Shown in pieces: positions 8,693 to 17,395 of a DNA stretch of 64,000 bases. Numbering within the stretch: position 1 is the stretch's first letter; each line of letters opens with the position of its first letter. The notes under the pieces were generated by a model. It was not told the DNA's origin and searched no databases. It saw nothing but the letters and a program-made list of their open reading frames with translations. The translations under genes and the position numbers were made by a program. Source of the DNA: Methylobacterium sp. Leaf118 (GTDB lineage Bacteria; Pseudomonadota; Alphaproteobacteria; Rhizobiales; Beijerinckiaceae); the NCBI RefSeq assembly GCF_920984675.1, contig NZ_CAKLBV010000007.1, positions 62,001-126,000 on the forward strand, written 5' to 3'.

Positions 8693-11600
8693 TCAGGACT
8701 GGGCCGGTTGCAGCATCGCGCCGGCCTCCGACGGGACCTCCGCCTGCCGCGCCTCCCGCGAGACGCGGAACCACAGGGCGTAGAGGGCGGGCAGGAACAG
8801 GAGGGTCAGGAGGGTGCCGACGCCGACGCCGCCGATCAGGACATAGGCCAGGGCCCCCCAGAACACCGAGTGGGTGAGCGGGATGAAGGCTAGCATCGCC
8901 GCCGCCGCCGTCAGGATGACGGGACGGGCCCGCCGGACGGTGGATTCCACGATGGCCTCGTAATCCGACAGGCCCGCCGCCCGGTCGTGGTGGATCTGGT
9001 CCACGAGGATCAGGGTGTTGCGCATCAGGATGCCGGAGAGCGCGATCAGGCCGAGGATCGCGTTGAAGCCGAAGGGCTGGTGGAAGATCAGCAGCGTCGG
9101 CACGGCCCCGACCAGACCGAGCGGGGCGGTGGCGAACACCATGAACATCGTCGTGAACGAGCGCACCTGAAGCATGATGACCGTCAGCGTCACGATCAGC
9201 ATCAGCGGGAAGACGGACACCAGGGCCGTCATCGCCTTGGCGCTCTCCTCCACCGCGCCGGCCGAGTCGATGCGGTAGCCCGGCGGGAGCTTCGCCCGGA
9301 TCGCCTCAAGGAGCGGCGCGACCTGCGCGTGGATGTCCGGCGGCTGCCGTCCGTCGATGACGTCGCCCTGGACGCGGATATAGGTCTCGCGGTTGTAGCG
9401 CTTGAGCACCGCGTCCTCGCTGCGGCTCTCCAGGCGCGCCACCTGCGCGAGCGGGACTTGGCGTCCGTCCTTGGTCGCCAGCGTCAGGTCGCCGATCTCG
9501 CCGAGCGAACGCCGCTCGGGTCCCGGACTGCGCAGGAGCACGTCCACGGAGCGCAGGTTCTCGCGCACCTGGGTCGCCGGCGTCCCGTTGAGGTAGCTCT
9601 GCAATTGCTGGCCGGCCTCCTTCGGCGTCAGACCGATCAGGCGCAGCCGCTCCTGGTCGAGGGCGAGGTGCAGGCTCGGGGTCTTGTGGCCCCAGTCGAG
9701 GTGGACCATGCGCATGTTCGGGTTGGAGGCCATGGCCTCGGCCACCTCGGCGGCGATGCCGCGGATGACGTCGAGGTCCGGCCCCACCACGCGGAACGCC
9801 ACCGGAAAGCGGACGGGCGGCCCGAACACGATCTGCAGCACCCGCACCCGCGCTTCGGGGAAGCGGCCCTCCTCGACGAGCCCGCGCACCTGGGCCCGGA
9901 GCGCGTCGCGGGCGTGGGAATCGGCGGTCTGCACCACGATCTGGGCGAAGGCCGGATCGGGCAGTTCGGGATCGAACGAGAGCACGAAGCGGGGCATGCC
10001 CTGGCCGATATAGCTCGTGATCGCGCGTGCCTCGGGCAGCGGGCGGATGGCGTCCTCGACCCGCCTCACCGTGGCTTCGGTGGCCGCGAAGGCCGAGCCC
10101 GCCGGCAGCGTCACCTCGACGATGAGTTCGGGGCGCTCCGAGTTCGGGAAGAATTGTTGTTCCACCTTGCCCATGCCGACCACGGCCGTCGCGAACAGAG
10201 CCAGGGTGATGCCGGCCGCCCACCATTTGTGGTCGACCGAGAGTCGCACGATCCGGCGCAGGCGCTGATAGTTCTTGGTGGCGTAGATCGCCTCGTGCCC
10301 GCCCTCGACCTTCTTGATGTTGGGCAACAGCTTGACGCCGAGATAGGGCGTGAAGGTCACCGCCACGACCCACGAGACGATCAGCGAGAAGGCCACGACC
10401 CAGAAGATGTTGCCGGCATATTCGCCCGCCGTCGAGGCCGCGAAGCCCACCGGCAGGAAGCCCGCGATGGTGACGATCGTGCCGGTCAGCATCGGCGCGG
10501 CGGTGGCGCTCCAGGCATAGGTCGCCGCCGCGATCCGGTCGGCGCCCTCCTCCATGCGCACCACCATCATCTCGATGGCGATGATGGCGTCGTCGACAAG
10601 CAGCCCGAGGGAGATGATCAGGGCGCCCAGCGTGATCCGGTCGAAGTCGCGGCCGGTGAGCATCATCACCACGAACACCGCCGACAGCGTGAGGGGCACG
10701 GCCAAGGCCACCACGATGCCGACGCGGAACCCGAGCGCGACCAGGGACACGAGGATCACCACCCCGAGGGCGGTGAAGAACTTCACCATGAACTCTTGGA
10801 TCGCCTCGTCGATGACCTTGGCCTGATCGGTGATCTTGGTGAACCCGATGCCGGTGGGCAGTTCGTGGTGAATCGCGATCTCCTCGGCGTTGAGCGCCGC
10901 GCCGAGGGTGAGGCCGTTGAAGCCGGGCTTCATCACCACGCCGAGCATCAGGGCGGGCTCGCCGTCGTTGCGGATCGCGAAGGCCTTCGGCTCCTCATAG
11001 CCGCGCTTGACCTCGGCGATGTCGCCGAGCTTGAGGCTGCGCTCGCCCGCCGCCACCGGGAGGTTGCGGATCGCGTCGAGCCCGTCGATGGCGCCGTCGA
11101 GTCGCAGGTAGACCCGCGGCCCGTCCGCCTCGACGAAGCCCGCGGGCGTCACGTCGTTCTGGTTGGCGAGGGAGGCCAGGAGCTGCGGGCCCGTGATCCC
11201 GAGGGTCGCGAGGCGCTGGTAGGAGATTTCGACGAAGATCTTCTGCGCCTGTTCGCCGAGGATGTTGATCTTCTCGACGCCGGGCACCCGCAGCAGGCGC
11301 TGGCGCAGATCCTCCGCCCGCATCACGAGGTGGCGGTGCGGCTGCCCCCTCGCCTGGAGCGCGTAGAGGGCGAAATAGACGTCCGAGAATTCGTCGTTGA
11401 ACAACGGTCCGAGCACGCCGCGCGGCAGGCTGGAGGCCTGATCGGAGAGTTTCTTGCGGGTCTGGTAGAACTCCCCCTGGACCTTGGCCGGGGGCATGTT
11501 GTCCTTGAAGAACACCTTCATCAGCATCAGGCCGGGCCGGACCGTGGTCTCGACGCGGTCGTAGTAGACGAGTTCCTGCAGCCGCTTCTCCAGCGGGTCG

Positions 11601-11806
11601 GCCACCTGCCGCTGCATCGCGTCGGCGGTCGCGCCGGGCCACGCGGCCGAGACCGCCATCACCTTCACGGTGAAGGTCGGATCCTCCGCGCGCCCGAGCC
11701 GCTCGAAGGCGAAGATTCCGGCCCCGATGATGGCGATCAGCAGGAACAGCGTGACGGCGCGCTCGCGCACCGCCAGCGCCGAGAGGTTGAAGGAGGTGGC
11801 GCTCAT
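8693..11806 (-). CDS. RND efflux pump inner-membrane subunit (AcrB/MexF-type superfamily member)
   Basis: This 1037-residue protein has the full RND architecture: TM1 near residues 15-33 (AVTLFLLIAIIGAGIFAFE), the porter domains, and a TM4 with LIISLGLLVDDAIIAIE carrying the adjacent Asp-Asp pair used in proton relay. TM7-12 include LIALSGILMRNTLILVDQI. The ATG at 11806 overlaps the adaptor stop codon (ATGA), so the pair is translationally coupled. The long open frame that continues upstream over the adaptor gene is coincidental. It is a hydrophobe or drug pump and lacks the metal-pump signature. The substrate is unknown, and no outer-membrane channel gene lies beside it. Confidence 0.92.
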   Translation of the reverse strand: MSATSFNLSALAVRERAVTLFLLIAIIGAGIFAFERLGRAEDPTFTVKVMAVSAAWPGATADAMQRQVADPLEKRLQELVYYDRVETTVRPGLMLMKVFFKDNMPPAKVQGEFYQTRKKLSDQASSLPRGVLGPLFNDEFSDVYFALYALQARGQPHRHLVMRAEDLRQRLLRVPGVEKINILGEQAQKIFVEISYQRLATLGITGPQLLASLANQNDVTPAGFVEADGPRVYLRLDGAIDGLDAIRNLPVAAGERSLKLGDIAEVKRGYEEPKAFAIRNDGEPALMLGVVMKPGFNGLTLGAALNAEEIAIHHELPTGIGFTKITDQAKVIDEAIQEFMVKFFTALGVVILVSLVALGFRVGIVVALAVPLTLSAVFVVMMLTGRDFDRITLGALIISLGLLVDDAIIAIEMMVVRMEEGADRIAAATYAWSATAAPMLTGTIVTIAGFLPVGFAASTAGEYAGNIFWVVAFSLIVSWVVAVTFTPYLGVKLLPNIKKVEGGHEAIYATKNYQRLRRIVRLSVDHKWWAAGITLALFATAVVGMGKVEQQFFPNSERPELIVEVTLPAGSAFAATEATVRRVEDAIRPLPEARAITSYIGQGMPRFVLSFDPELPDPAFAQIVVQTADSHARDALRAQVRGLVEEGRFPEARVRVLQIVFGPPVRFPVAFRVVGPDLDVIRGIAAEVAEAMASNPNMRMVHLDWGHKTPSLHLALDQERLRLIGLTPKEAGQQLQSYLNGTPATQVRENLRSVDVLLRSPGPERRSLGEIGDLTLATKDGRQVPLAQVARLESRSEDAVLKRYNRETYIRVQGDVIDGRQPPDIHAQVAPLLEAIRAKLPPGYRIDSAGAVEESAKAMTALVSVFPLMLIVTLTVIMLQVRSFTTMFMVFATAPLGLVGAVPTLLIFHQPFGFNAILGLIALSGILMRNTLILVDQIHHDRAAGLSDYEAIVESTVRRARPVILTAAAAMLAFIPLTHSVFWGALAYVLIGGVGVGTLLTLLFLPALYALWFRVSREARQAEVPSEAGAMLQPAQS

Positions 11807-12888
11807 CGGGCCACCCCCGTGATGCTCGCGGGCGCCTGGCGCACGTGCTGTCCCGTGGTGAGGAGATGGGCGCCGAGGGCGACGATCCGATCGCCCGGAA
11901 TCAGGCCGGAGGCGATCTCCGCGCTTTCCTCGGAGAGGCGGGCGATGGCGACCGGCTGCGCGCGGACCGTGTTGGTGTCCCGATCGAGCCGCCACACGGC
12001 GGCGCCGGCGCCCGCGTCGAACAGGGCGCCGAGCGGCACGGCCACCGAGGCCGGGCGCCCGGCCTCGCTCGGCGTGAGCCGGAGCGTCACGGTGGCCCCG
12101 AGCGGCGCGTCCTCGCCGTTGCCGGACAGGATGTAGCGCGCCCGGTAGGTGCGCGTGGCCGGGTCGGCGGTGGCGGACAGCTCGCGGAGGCGGGCCGGGT
12201 AGGTGGTCTCCCCCTCGGCATAGAGCGTGGCGGAGGCCGTGCCCGTCGCGAGGCGGCGGCTCGCCTCGGGCACGAACACCTCCGCCTCGCGGGCGCCGTC
12301 GCGGGCCAGCCGCACGACGGTCTGGCCGGCGGCTACCACCTGGCCGGGTTCGGAGGGCACCTCCATCACCACGCCGTCGGCATCGGCCTGGAGCTCGGAA
12401 TAGCCGGCCTGATTGGCGATCTGGCTCGCCTGGGCCTCGGCCGAGGCGAACTGGGCGATGGCCGCGTCCGCCGCAGCCTTGTTCTGGTCGTAGCTCTGCC
12501 GCGAGGTCCAGCCCTCGCCGACGAGCTTGCGGCTGCGCTCCTCGTCCGCCCTGGCCTTGATCATCTGCGCCCGCGCCGCCTCGACCGAGGCCCGGGCCGC
12601 GTTCAGCGCGAGGGTGAAATCGGTCCGGTCGAGCCGCATCAGCGCCTGCCCGCGCCGCACGTGGTCCCCGGGATCGACGAGGCGCTCGAAGATCTTGCCG
12701 CCGACGCGGAAGCCGAGATTGCTCTCGGTCCGGGCTCGGATCACGCCCGTGTAGCGCGCGATTCCCGCGGCCGCCGGGGCGACATCGACGGTCTGGACCA
12801 GGGGCGGCTCGGGCGCCACGGCCGTCTCGGCCGGCGAGCACCCCGCCACCACCAACCCGGCAAGAACAACGACCCATCGCTTGTCCAT
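11803..12888 (-). CDS. RND periplasmic adaptor lipoprotein
   Basis: This 361-residue membrane fusion protein partners the RND subunit downstream. It has a lipoprotein signal (VVLAGLVVAGC, lipobox cysteine at residue 17). The biotinyl-lipoyl-like half-motifs are LGFRVGGKIFERLVDPGDHV and LQADADGVVMEVPSEPGQV. An alpha-helical hairpin rich in Ala, Glu and Arg lies between them, followed by beta-barrel and membrane-proximal domains. It overlaps the pump gene by 4 bp. A palindrome lies 37 bp upstream of its start, consistent with control by a repressor such as the TetR protein at 7845. Confidence 0.9.
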   Translation of the reverse strand: MDKRWVVVLAGLVVAGCSPAETAVAPEPPLVQTVDVAPAAAGIARYTGVIRARTESNLGFRVGGKIFERLVDPGDHVRRGQALMRLDRTDFTLALNAARASVEAARAQMIKARADEERSRKLVGEGWTSRQSYDQNKAAADAAIAQFASAEAQASQIANQAGYSELQADADGVVMEVPSEPGQVVAAGQTVVRLARDGAREAEVFVPEASRRLATGTASATLYAEGETTYPARLRELSATADPATRTYRARYILSGNGEDAPLGATVTLRLTPSEAGRPASVAVPLGALFDAGAGAAVWRLDRDTNTVRAQPVAIARLSEESAEIASGLIPGDRIVALGAHLLTTGQHVRQAPASITGVAR

Positions 12889-12924
12889 CGTCGTCCCCGT
12901 GACCGTCTGGAGGCAGAAATAAAT

Positions 12925-12939
12925 TAGATAAGTAATCTA
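12925..12939 (-). promoter_or_regulatory. Candidate repressor operator of the RND operon
   Basis: TAGAT-AAGTA-ATCTA is a perfect 5-bp-arm inverted repeat inside an AT-rich patch (AATAAATTAGATAAG) in otherwise very GC-rich DNA. It lies 37 bp upstream of the adaptor start. AT-rich palindromes at this position are typical of TetR or MarR-type operators overlapping a promoter. It does not resemble the repeat in front of the TetR gene. Confidence 0.45.
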
Positions 12940-13061
12940 TTGCGGCATGGGTTCGGCGTCAATGGCGGCTCCGGCGGGTGATCGCGGACCCGGGCGACGC
13001 AGCGGGCGATCCGCCCGGCCCGCCGATGGTAAGGATTCCGATGGCGGGAAGGCCGGACGCG

Positions 13062-13575
13062 TCAGAGATGGCCTTCGCGGGCCTCGCGCAGGGAGCCGCC
13101 GAAGCGGCGCTGGAAGGCGCGGGAGATCGACGCGTCGTCGCGGAATCCCGCTGTGACGGCGATGGCCTCGATCGTCCCACCGAGGACGGCCAATCGTGTG
13201 CGGACGCTGTCGAGGCGGGCGTTGCGGATGGTGGCCCGGACACCGCCCCGCTCCGAGAAAGCGGCGCAGAGGCGGGTGCGCGAATTGCCGAGGCCGCGCA
13301 CCCGCGTATCGACATCGAAGTCGCTCACTTGGCGCGCGATCGGGGCGTCGGCCAGGCCGCGGATCGCCTCGAGGCTCAGCGGCCCGTCCTCTGCGGTGTG
13401 GGCGGAGCGCCATTGATCGACCAGGCCGGCGGGGAGATGGATCAGGCCGTCGAGGCCGCTCTCGCGTTCCCCGGGCGTCATGGTCGGCACGGCCTGTACG
13501 TAGGCGGCGAAGAGAACCGGTGAACAGGCCAACCAGCGGCGCGTTGCGGGCGAGAAGCAATCCGCTGCGTTCCGC
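13062..13575 (-). pseudogene. AraC-family regulator remnant, frameshifted and lacking its N-terminus
   Basis: The 3' part encodes an AraC-type tail: AAYVQAVPTMTPGERESGLD, then the double helix-turn-helix with TRVRGLGNSRTRLCAAFSER, LGGTIEAIAVTAGFRDDASI and SRAFQRRFGGSLREAREGHL, ending at 13062. The preceding segment GLLLARNAPLVGLFTG is in a different frame, so there is a small indel at about 13515-13520. Upstream of about 13575 no AraC N-terminal domain continues; the DNA changes to the RTX remnant on the other strand. Related regulators have about 300 residues, so roughly half is missing. It lies upstream of the drug RND operon in the same direction and may once have controlled a neighbour. 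Confidence 0.75.
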
Positions 13576-13613
13576 TGGTCCGTCCCCCGCGCGCCTCGAA
13601 GACGGCGCGGTCG

Positions 13614-14153
13614 GGCGACCGCGTGTTCGAAGGGATCGGCGACGGCACCGACACGATCCGCACGAGCGTGAGCTTCACCCCGGCGGCCAGTCAGGAGATC
13701 GATGAACTCCACGTTCTGCGCTCGGCCGGTGACCGGGCGATCGACCGGACCGGCAACGCGTTCGCCCAGACGGTGATCGGCAACAACGGCGCGAACGTGC
13801 TGAACGGCGGCTGGGGCAACGACGGGCTGACCGGCCGGGGCGGAGCCGACAGCTTCGTCTTCGTCAATGGGCTGGGCTCGGTCAATATCGCCCGCATCAC
13901 CGACTTTGCCAGCGAGGACACGATCCGACTGTCGCAGAGCATCTTCACGACCCTGGCGACGGGTGAACTCGACAAGAGCGCGTTCAAGAACATCAGCGCC
14001 AATTCGGTCGATGCCGACGAGCGCACCTTGTTCAAGCCCTCGACCGGGGAGCTGTTCTACGATGCGGGTGGCTCGGGTAGCGGAGGGACGGTGAAATTCG
14101 CGACGCTCGACAACAAGGTCGCGCTCACCGCTGATGATTTCTTCATCGTGTGA
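13614..14153 (+). pseudogene. 3' remnant of an RTX-type calcium-binding secreted protein gene
   Basis: About 179 codons encode the end of an RTX protein. GDRVFEGIGDGTDTIRTSVS comes first, then AFAQTVIGNNGANVLNGGWG, GNDGLTGRGGADSFVF, ARITDFASEDTI and a C-terminal DDFFIV. The last element matches the hydrophobic end of type I secretion substrates and closely parallels the C-terminus of the full RTX protein at 40856-43114. There is no start codon with a credible ribosome site; a GTG at 13623 is the earliest option. There is no N-terminal domain, and the upstream DNA belongs to the AraC remnant. It is most likely a truncated copy, although a short secreted protein starting at GTG cannot be excluded. 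Confidence 0.65.
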
Positions 14154-14321
14154 GGTGACGGCACCGACGCGCGCACGGCGATCGCCTCGGTATGACGCAA
14201 TCTCCCGGGCGCGTTGCCCGTCACCGCGGTCGCTCGGCGGATGACGCCGACGACGACGCGGGGATCGCTGTTCGTTACCCGCGCCTCCTCCCGAGAGGGG
14301 GTTGCCGGTTTGCGGATCATA

Positions 14322-14358
14322 CCAAATCCGGTTGATCCCTTCGGGATGGCGGATTTGG
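14322..14358. repeat. Imperfect intergenic palindrome
   Basis: CCAAATCCG (14322-14330) pairs with CGGATTTGG (14350-14358), with further pairing GATCCC/GGGAT inside and a TTC loop. It looks like one of the short palindromic intergenic elements that are repeated through alphaproteobacterial genomes, but only one copy is in the window. Confidence 0.5.
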
Positions 14359-14384
14359 GCTTCGCTCAAACGCTGCGCGGGCTT

Positions 14385-14429
14385 GCCTGATCTGGGCTCC
14401 GCTTTGATCAAGCGGAGCCCAGATCAGGC
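14385..14429. repeat. Perfect 20-bp-arm inverted repeat
   Basis: GCCTGATCTGGGCTCCGCTT (14385-14404) and its exact complement (14410-14429) flank a 5-bp TGATC centre. There is no T-run and no gene ends close by, so a simple terminator role is not obvious. It sits 27 bp from the previous palindrome, and the two may be parts of one mobile repeat unit. Confidence 0.6.
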
Positions 14430-14811
14430 GATGCTCCGGTTCGCACGCCACTTTGCCGAACCGGCGGGCGCTGCGGGATCGGCCATGTCTCCGCGTGCCG
14501 CGACAGTGATGGGTCCTCTGGCGGGCGGCGACGTGAAAGCCGGCAACCGGCTCCTGCAGCTCGCGAACGGGTTGCGACCACGACCGGCCTGATCGCGCCA
14601 TCAAACCCTGAACGGCACGGGCGCGCTGACCCGGGCGTTCCGATGCCGGACCAGTCTGTGCGCCCTCGTGTTTGCCGGGCACGCGTCCTCGGCCGCTCCG
14701 AACCACCGAAGGTAGGCGATTTCTGTTGCCAGACGATTGCCGGATCTCTTTCTGGAGATGTCTCAAGATTGCCCGGCCGTTTATGCTCGGGCGCTTCGGT
14801 ATCGTTCCGAT

Positions 14812-14862
14812 CTGAGAGGGCAAATTCTCTCGTATCAGCCCGAGGGAGATGCCCTCTCTCAG
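14812..14862. other. Long imperfect hairpin in the leader of the 94-residue protein gene
   Basis: CTGAGAGGGCA (14812-14822) and TGCCCTCTCTCAG (14850-14862) can pair with a 2-nt bulge. The enclosed segment has TCTCTCG facing CGAGGGAGA, which gives a second inner stem. The surroundings (14700-14950) are less GC-rich than the rest of the window. The rest of 14154-15033 shows no convincing gene on either strand. Confidence 0.35.
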
Positions 14863-15033
14863 AAAAAGTCGATACGAAACAACATCCCGAGAAATTTTCT
14901 CTGTTCGGATATCCTGAACGATACCCGAGGATCGTCGCGAGTTCGCCGGGCTGTCGAGGCGATTGCATCCGCTGGAGTGCGGTGGTCTGTGTCACCGGAG
15001 CGCCCGTCACGGGCCCACAGGAGCCTCCCGGCG

Positions 15034-15318
15034 ATGTCGATCAATCAGGGCGCGGCCGAGCAAGCCGCCGAGCTTTCAGCGCTCCGCGCAATGGTCCAAA
15101 CGGTCGCGATGCTCACGTTCGAGAGCCACGGATTCACCGCCGACAAAGTCCGCATGCTGGGCCGTCACCTCGCCGCCCAGATCTCCGGCCTCGAAGTGGC
15201 CGGCGCTGCCGAAGCCGACCTGCAGTTCATCCGAGAGGCCAACAGCCAGGCCTATGTCGCGCTCTTCGACGCGGTCGCCGATGGGATGAGCGGTCAAGCC
15301 GGAGAGCGCGAAGAGTAG
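15034..15318 (+). CDS. Hypothetical 94-residue protein
   Basis: The frame opens with ATG at 15034, 10 bp after an AGGAG ribosome site (15019-15023), which supports this start over longer upstream extensions. The product is helical and acidic: AAELSALRAMVQTVAMLTF, then TADKVRMLGRHLAAQISGLE, then EADLQFIREANSQAYVALFD. It has no signal peptide, membrane segment or metal motif. I do not recognise a family. The regular heptad-like spacing suggests a small helical bundle, perhaps a dimer. It is monocistronic, with a hairpin-rich leader before it and tRNA-Ser after it on the other strand. Confidence 0.6.
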   Translation: MSINQGAAEQAAELSALRAMVQTVAMLTFESHGFTADKVRMLGRHLAAQISGLEVAGAAEADLQFIREANSQAYVALFDAVADGMSGQAGEREE

Positions 15319-15481
15319 TGCGCGAGCATCGCCTGATCCGCCCAGGCTCAACGCCGGTCGTGGGTCACGACCCGGCGTGCCGAGGCGCCACCAATGGCAG
15401 CCTGCCGCGAGCGGCTGATACAAGTTCATGGAAGGTGTCGGGAAGGTCACCACCTGTCGCGACGGAAGGCGAACAGGTGAG

Positions 15482-15574
15482 TGGCGGAGACGGAGGGATT
15501 CGAACCCTCGATACCCTTCTTAGGGGTATGCTCATTTAGCAAACGAGTGCCTTCAGCCTCTCGGCCACGTCTCC
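15482..15574 (-). tRNA. tRNA-Ser(GCU)
   Basis: Read on the minus strand, the gene starts GGAGACGTGGCCGAGAGG and has the anticodon loop TTGCTAA with anticodon GCT. A long variable arm (CATACCCC...GGGTATC) is typical of serine tRNA, and the T arm is GGGTTCGAATCCC. The acceptor GGAGACG pairs with CGTCTCC, followed by discriminator G and an encoded CCA (15482-15484). Length with CCA is 93 nt, normal for tRNA-Ser. Confidence 0.96.
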
Positions 15575-15762
15575 TCGCCCCCTGGCTCTAGAAGCTCTCC
15601 GGGGACGGGTCAACCTCTTCGCGGGGGGGCGTGGGACAGATCGCGACATCCGGCGGGCCGATGAGGGTTTTGGGAGCGTGTCTGGGTTGCGGTGGCGGGC
15701 GGCGGGTCGGCCGCGTTCCCCGCGCGGGCGATTGGCCAGCGCCGGTTCGGGGCCGGTGCGCC

Positions 15763-17292
15763 TCACGCCTCGGCGAGGCGCTTGCGCTGGACCTTGCCGT
15801 TGGACGTGCGGGGCAGGGCGTCGAGGAAGCGAATCTCCCGGGGGGTTTTGTAGCCGGCCAGCCGCTCGCCGCACCAGGCTTTGAGACCCTCGGCATCGGG
15901 CGCGGCGCCGGGGCGCAAAACCACGAAGGCCGCGATCACCCGCAGGTCGGCGCGCACCGCGAGTTCGGTGACGCCGACTTCGGCCACGTCCGGGTGCTCG
16001 GCGAGGGCCCCCTCCACCTCCACCGGCGAGACGCGGTAGCCCATGGCGTTCATCAGGTCGTCGTTGCGGCCGTGGAACTGGAGGTAGCCGTCGGCGTCGA
16101 GGCTGGCGAGGTCGCCGCCCGCGAACCAATCGCCGCGCATCACCGCCGCCTCCTCCTCGGGCCGGCGCCAGTAGCCCAGCATCAGCCCGGGCTCGGACCG
16201 GTGCACCGCGAGCAGGCCGGTCTCGCCGGCCGGCAGCGGTTCCGGGGCACCCTCGACGGGAAGGATCGCGACCCGCCGGCCGGGCTGGGGCCGCCCCGGC
16301 GAGCCGCGACGCACGGGGATCGTCGGCCCGCTCGACACGTAGGTTGAGATCTCGCTCATGCCGAGCGCCTCGTAGAGCGGCTTGCCGGTGTGGGCGGTCC
16401 AGTCGTCGAGGAGGTCGGGACTGAGCGCCTCGCCTGCCGTCACGCCGTGGCGCAGGCGCGACAGGTCATGGGCCGCGAGGTCGGCGTATTTGAGGATCTG
16501 CCGATAGACGCTCGGCACCGCGGCGAAGATCGTCGCCCCATGGGCGTCGATCAGGCCGGGCCAGATGCCACGGTCGCGCGGGCCGTTGTAGAGCACCGCC
16601 GTGGCCCCGCAGGCCCAAGGATCGGTGATGCCGACACCGAGCGTGTAGGTCCAGTTCATCGTGCCCGCATGCAGCATCACGTCGGCCTCGGTGAGACCGA
16701 GCCAGTGCGCGTGCATCGGCTGCCGGCCCCAGACCGCGCGGTGGGCGTGGAGCACGCCTTTGGGGCGGCTCGTGGTGCCGGAGGTGTAGACCAGGGTGGC
16801 CGGATCGTCGGCGGCGGTGTCGGCATAGGCGGGGAGCGGCGCACCGGCCTTCAGGACGGCCACGTCCGTGGCGTCGAGCCAGAGCCGGCCGCCCGTGCCG
16901 GCCTCGGGCGTCGAGAAGCCCTCGCCGACGACGATCGCCGCCACCGCGGCATTGTCCATCAGGAACGCGGCCTCGTCGGCGGTCAGCTGGGGCGAGGAGG
17001 GCAGGGCGACGAGGCCGGCGGCGAGTGCGCCGAAATAGACGAGGACGTAATCGGTCTCGTTGCCCATCCGGATCATCACCCGGTCGCCGGGCCTGAGCCC
17101 GAGCCCGAGTAAGCCCGCCGCGATGCCGCGCACCGCCCGATCGGCCTCGGCATAGGTGAGGCGGCTCACCGCACCGCCATCGCCGGCCATCACGAGGGCC
17201 GTCTTGTCACCGCGCTGACGCGCGTTCGCTTCCAGGCAATGGCGGGCCGCGTTGAAGCGGGCGGGCGGCAGGCGGTCGTCGGAGATCGGCAC
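15763..17292 (-). CDS. AMP-forming acyl-CoA synthetase/ligase (benzoate-CoA-ligase-like)
   Basis: This 509-residue member of the ANL superfamily activates a carboxylic acid to the acyl-adenylate and then to the CoA thioester. The ATP-binding motif is LVYTSGTTSRPKGVLHAH (about residues 155-175). GMSEI corresponds to the A5 motif. The C-terminal TSNGKVQRKRLAEA contains the catalytic lysine of motif A10. It starts with GTG at 17292. The overall pattern, including MHAGTMNWTYTLG-like wording around the acyl pocket, resembles benzoate/short-chain acid-CoA ligases, but the substrate cannot be fixed from sequence. The GNAT gene upstream on the same strand may be co-transcribed. Confidence 0.88.
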   Translation of the reverse strand: MPISDDRLPPARFNAARHCLEANARQRGDKTALVMAGDGGAVSRLTYAEADRAVRGIAAGLLGLGLRPGDRVMIRMGNETDYVLVYFGALAAGLVALPSSPQLTADEAAFLMDNAAVAAIVVGEGFSTPEAGTGGRLWLDATDVAVLKAGAPLPAYADTAADDPATLVYTSGTTSRPKGVLHAHRAVWGRQPMHAHWLGLTEADVMLHAGTMNWTYTLGVGITDPWACGATAVLYNGPRDRGIWPGLIDAHGATIFAAVPSVYRQILKYADLAAHDLSRLRHGVTAGEALSPDLLDDWTAHTGKPLYEALGMSEISTYVSSGPTIPVRRGSPGRPQPGRRVAILPVEGAPEPLPAGETGLLAVHRSEPGLMLGYWRRPEEEAAVMRGDWFAGGDLASLDADGYLQFHGRNDDLMNAMGYRVSPVEVEGALAEHPDVAEVGVTELAVRADLRVIAAFVVLRPGAAPDAEGLKAWCGERLAGYKTPREIRFLDALPRTSNGKVQRKRLAEA

Positions 17293-17395
17293 GGGGGCGT
17301 CCGGTCGTCGTGGGCGGCCTCCGGTGTCCGCTCCCGCTCCCGCCCCGTCAAGCGCGGCCGCTGCGGCCGCGCGCCGCTCGGGCGCGACTCGTCGG

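Noticed and set aside
8987..12136. A 1049-codon plus-strand open frame opposite the pump genes
   Set aside because: It has the His/Arg/Gly/Asp-rich composition of a high-GC antisense frame, with no ribosome site or motif, and lies opposite two certain genes.
8693..12877. A continuous 1394-codon frame covering both pump and adaptor, suggesting a fused protein
   Set aside because: The upstream part is an out-of-frame reading of the adaptor gene. The real adaptor (11803-12888) overlaps by ATGA in another frame and has a lipoprotein signal.
13062..14411. A 449-codon minus-strand frame as one intact AraC regulator
   Set aside because: Only the last 140 or so residues resemble AraC; the upstream part is antisense to the RTX remnant.
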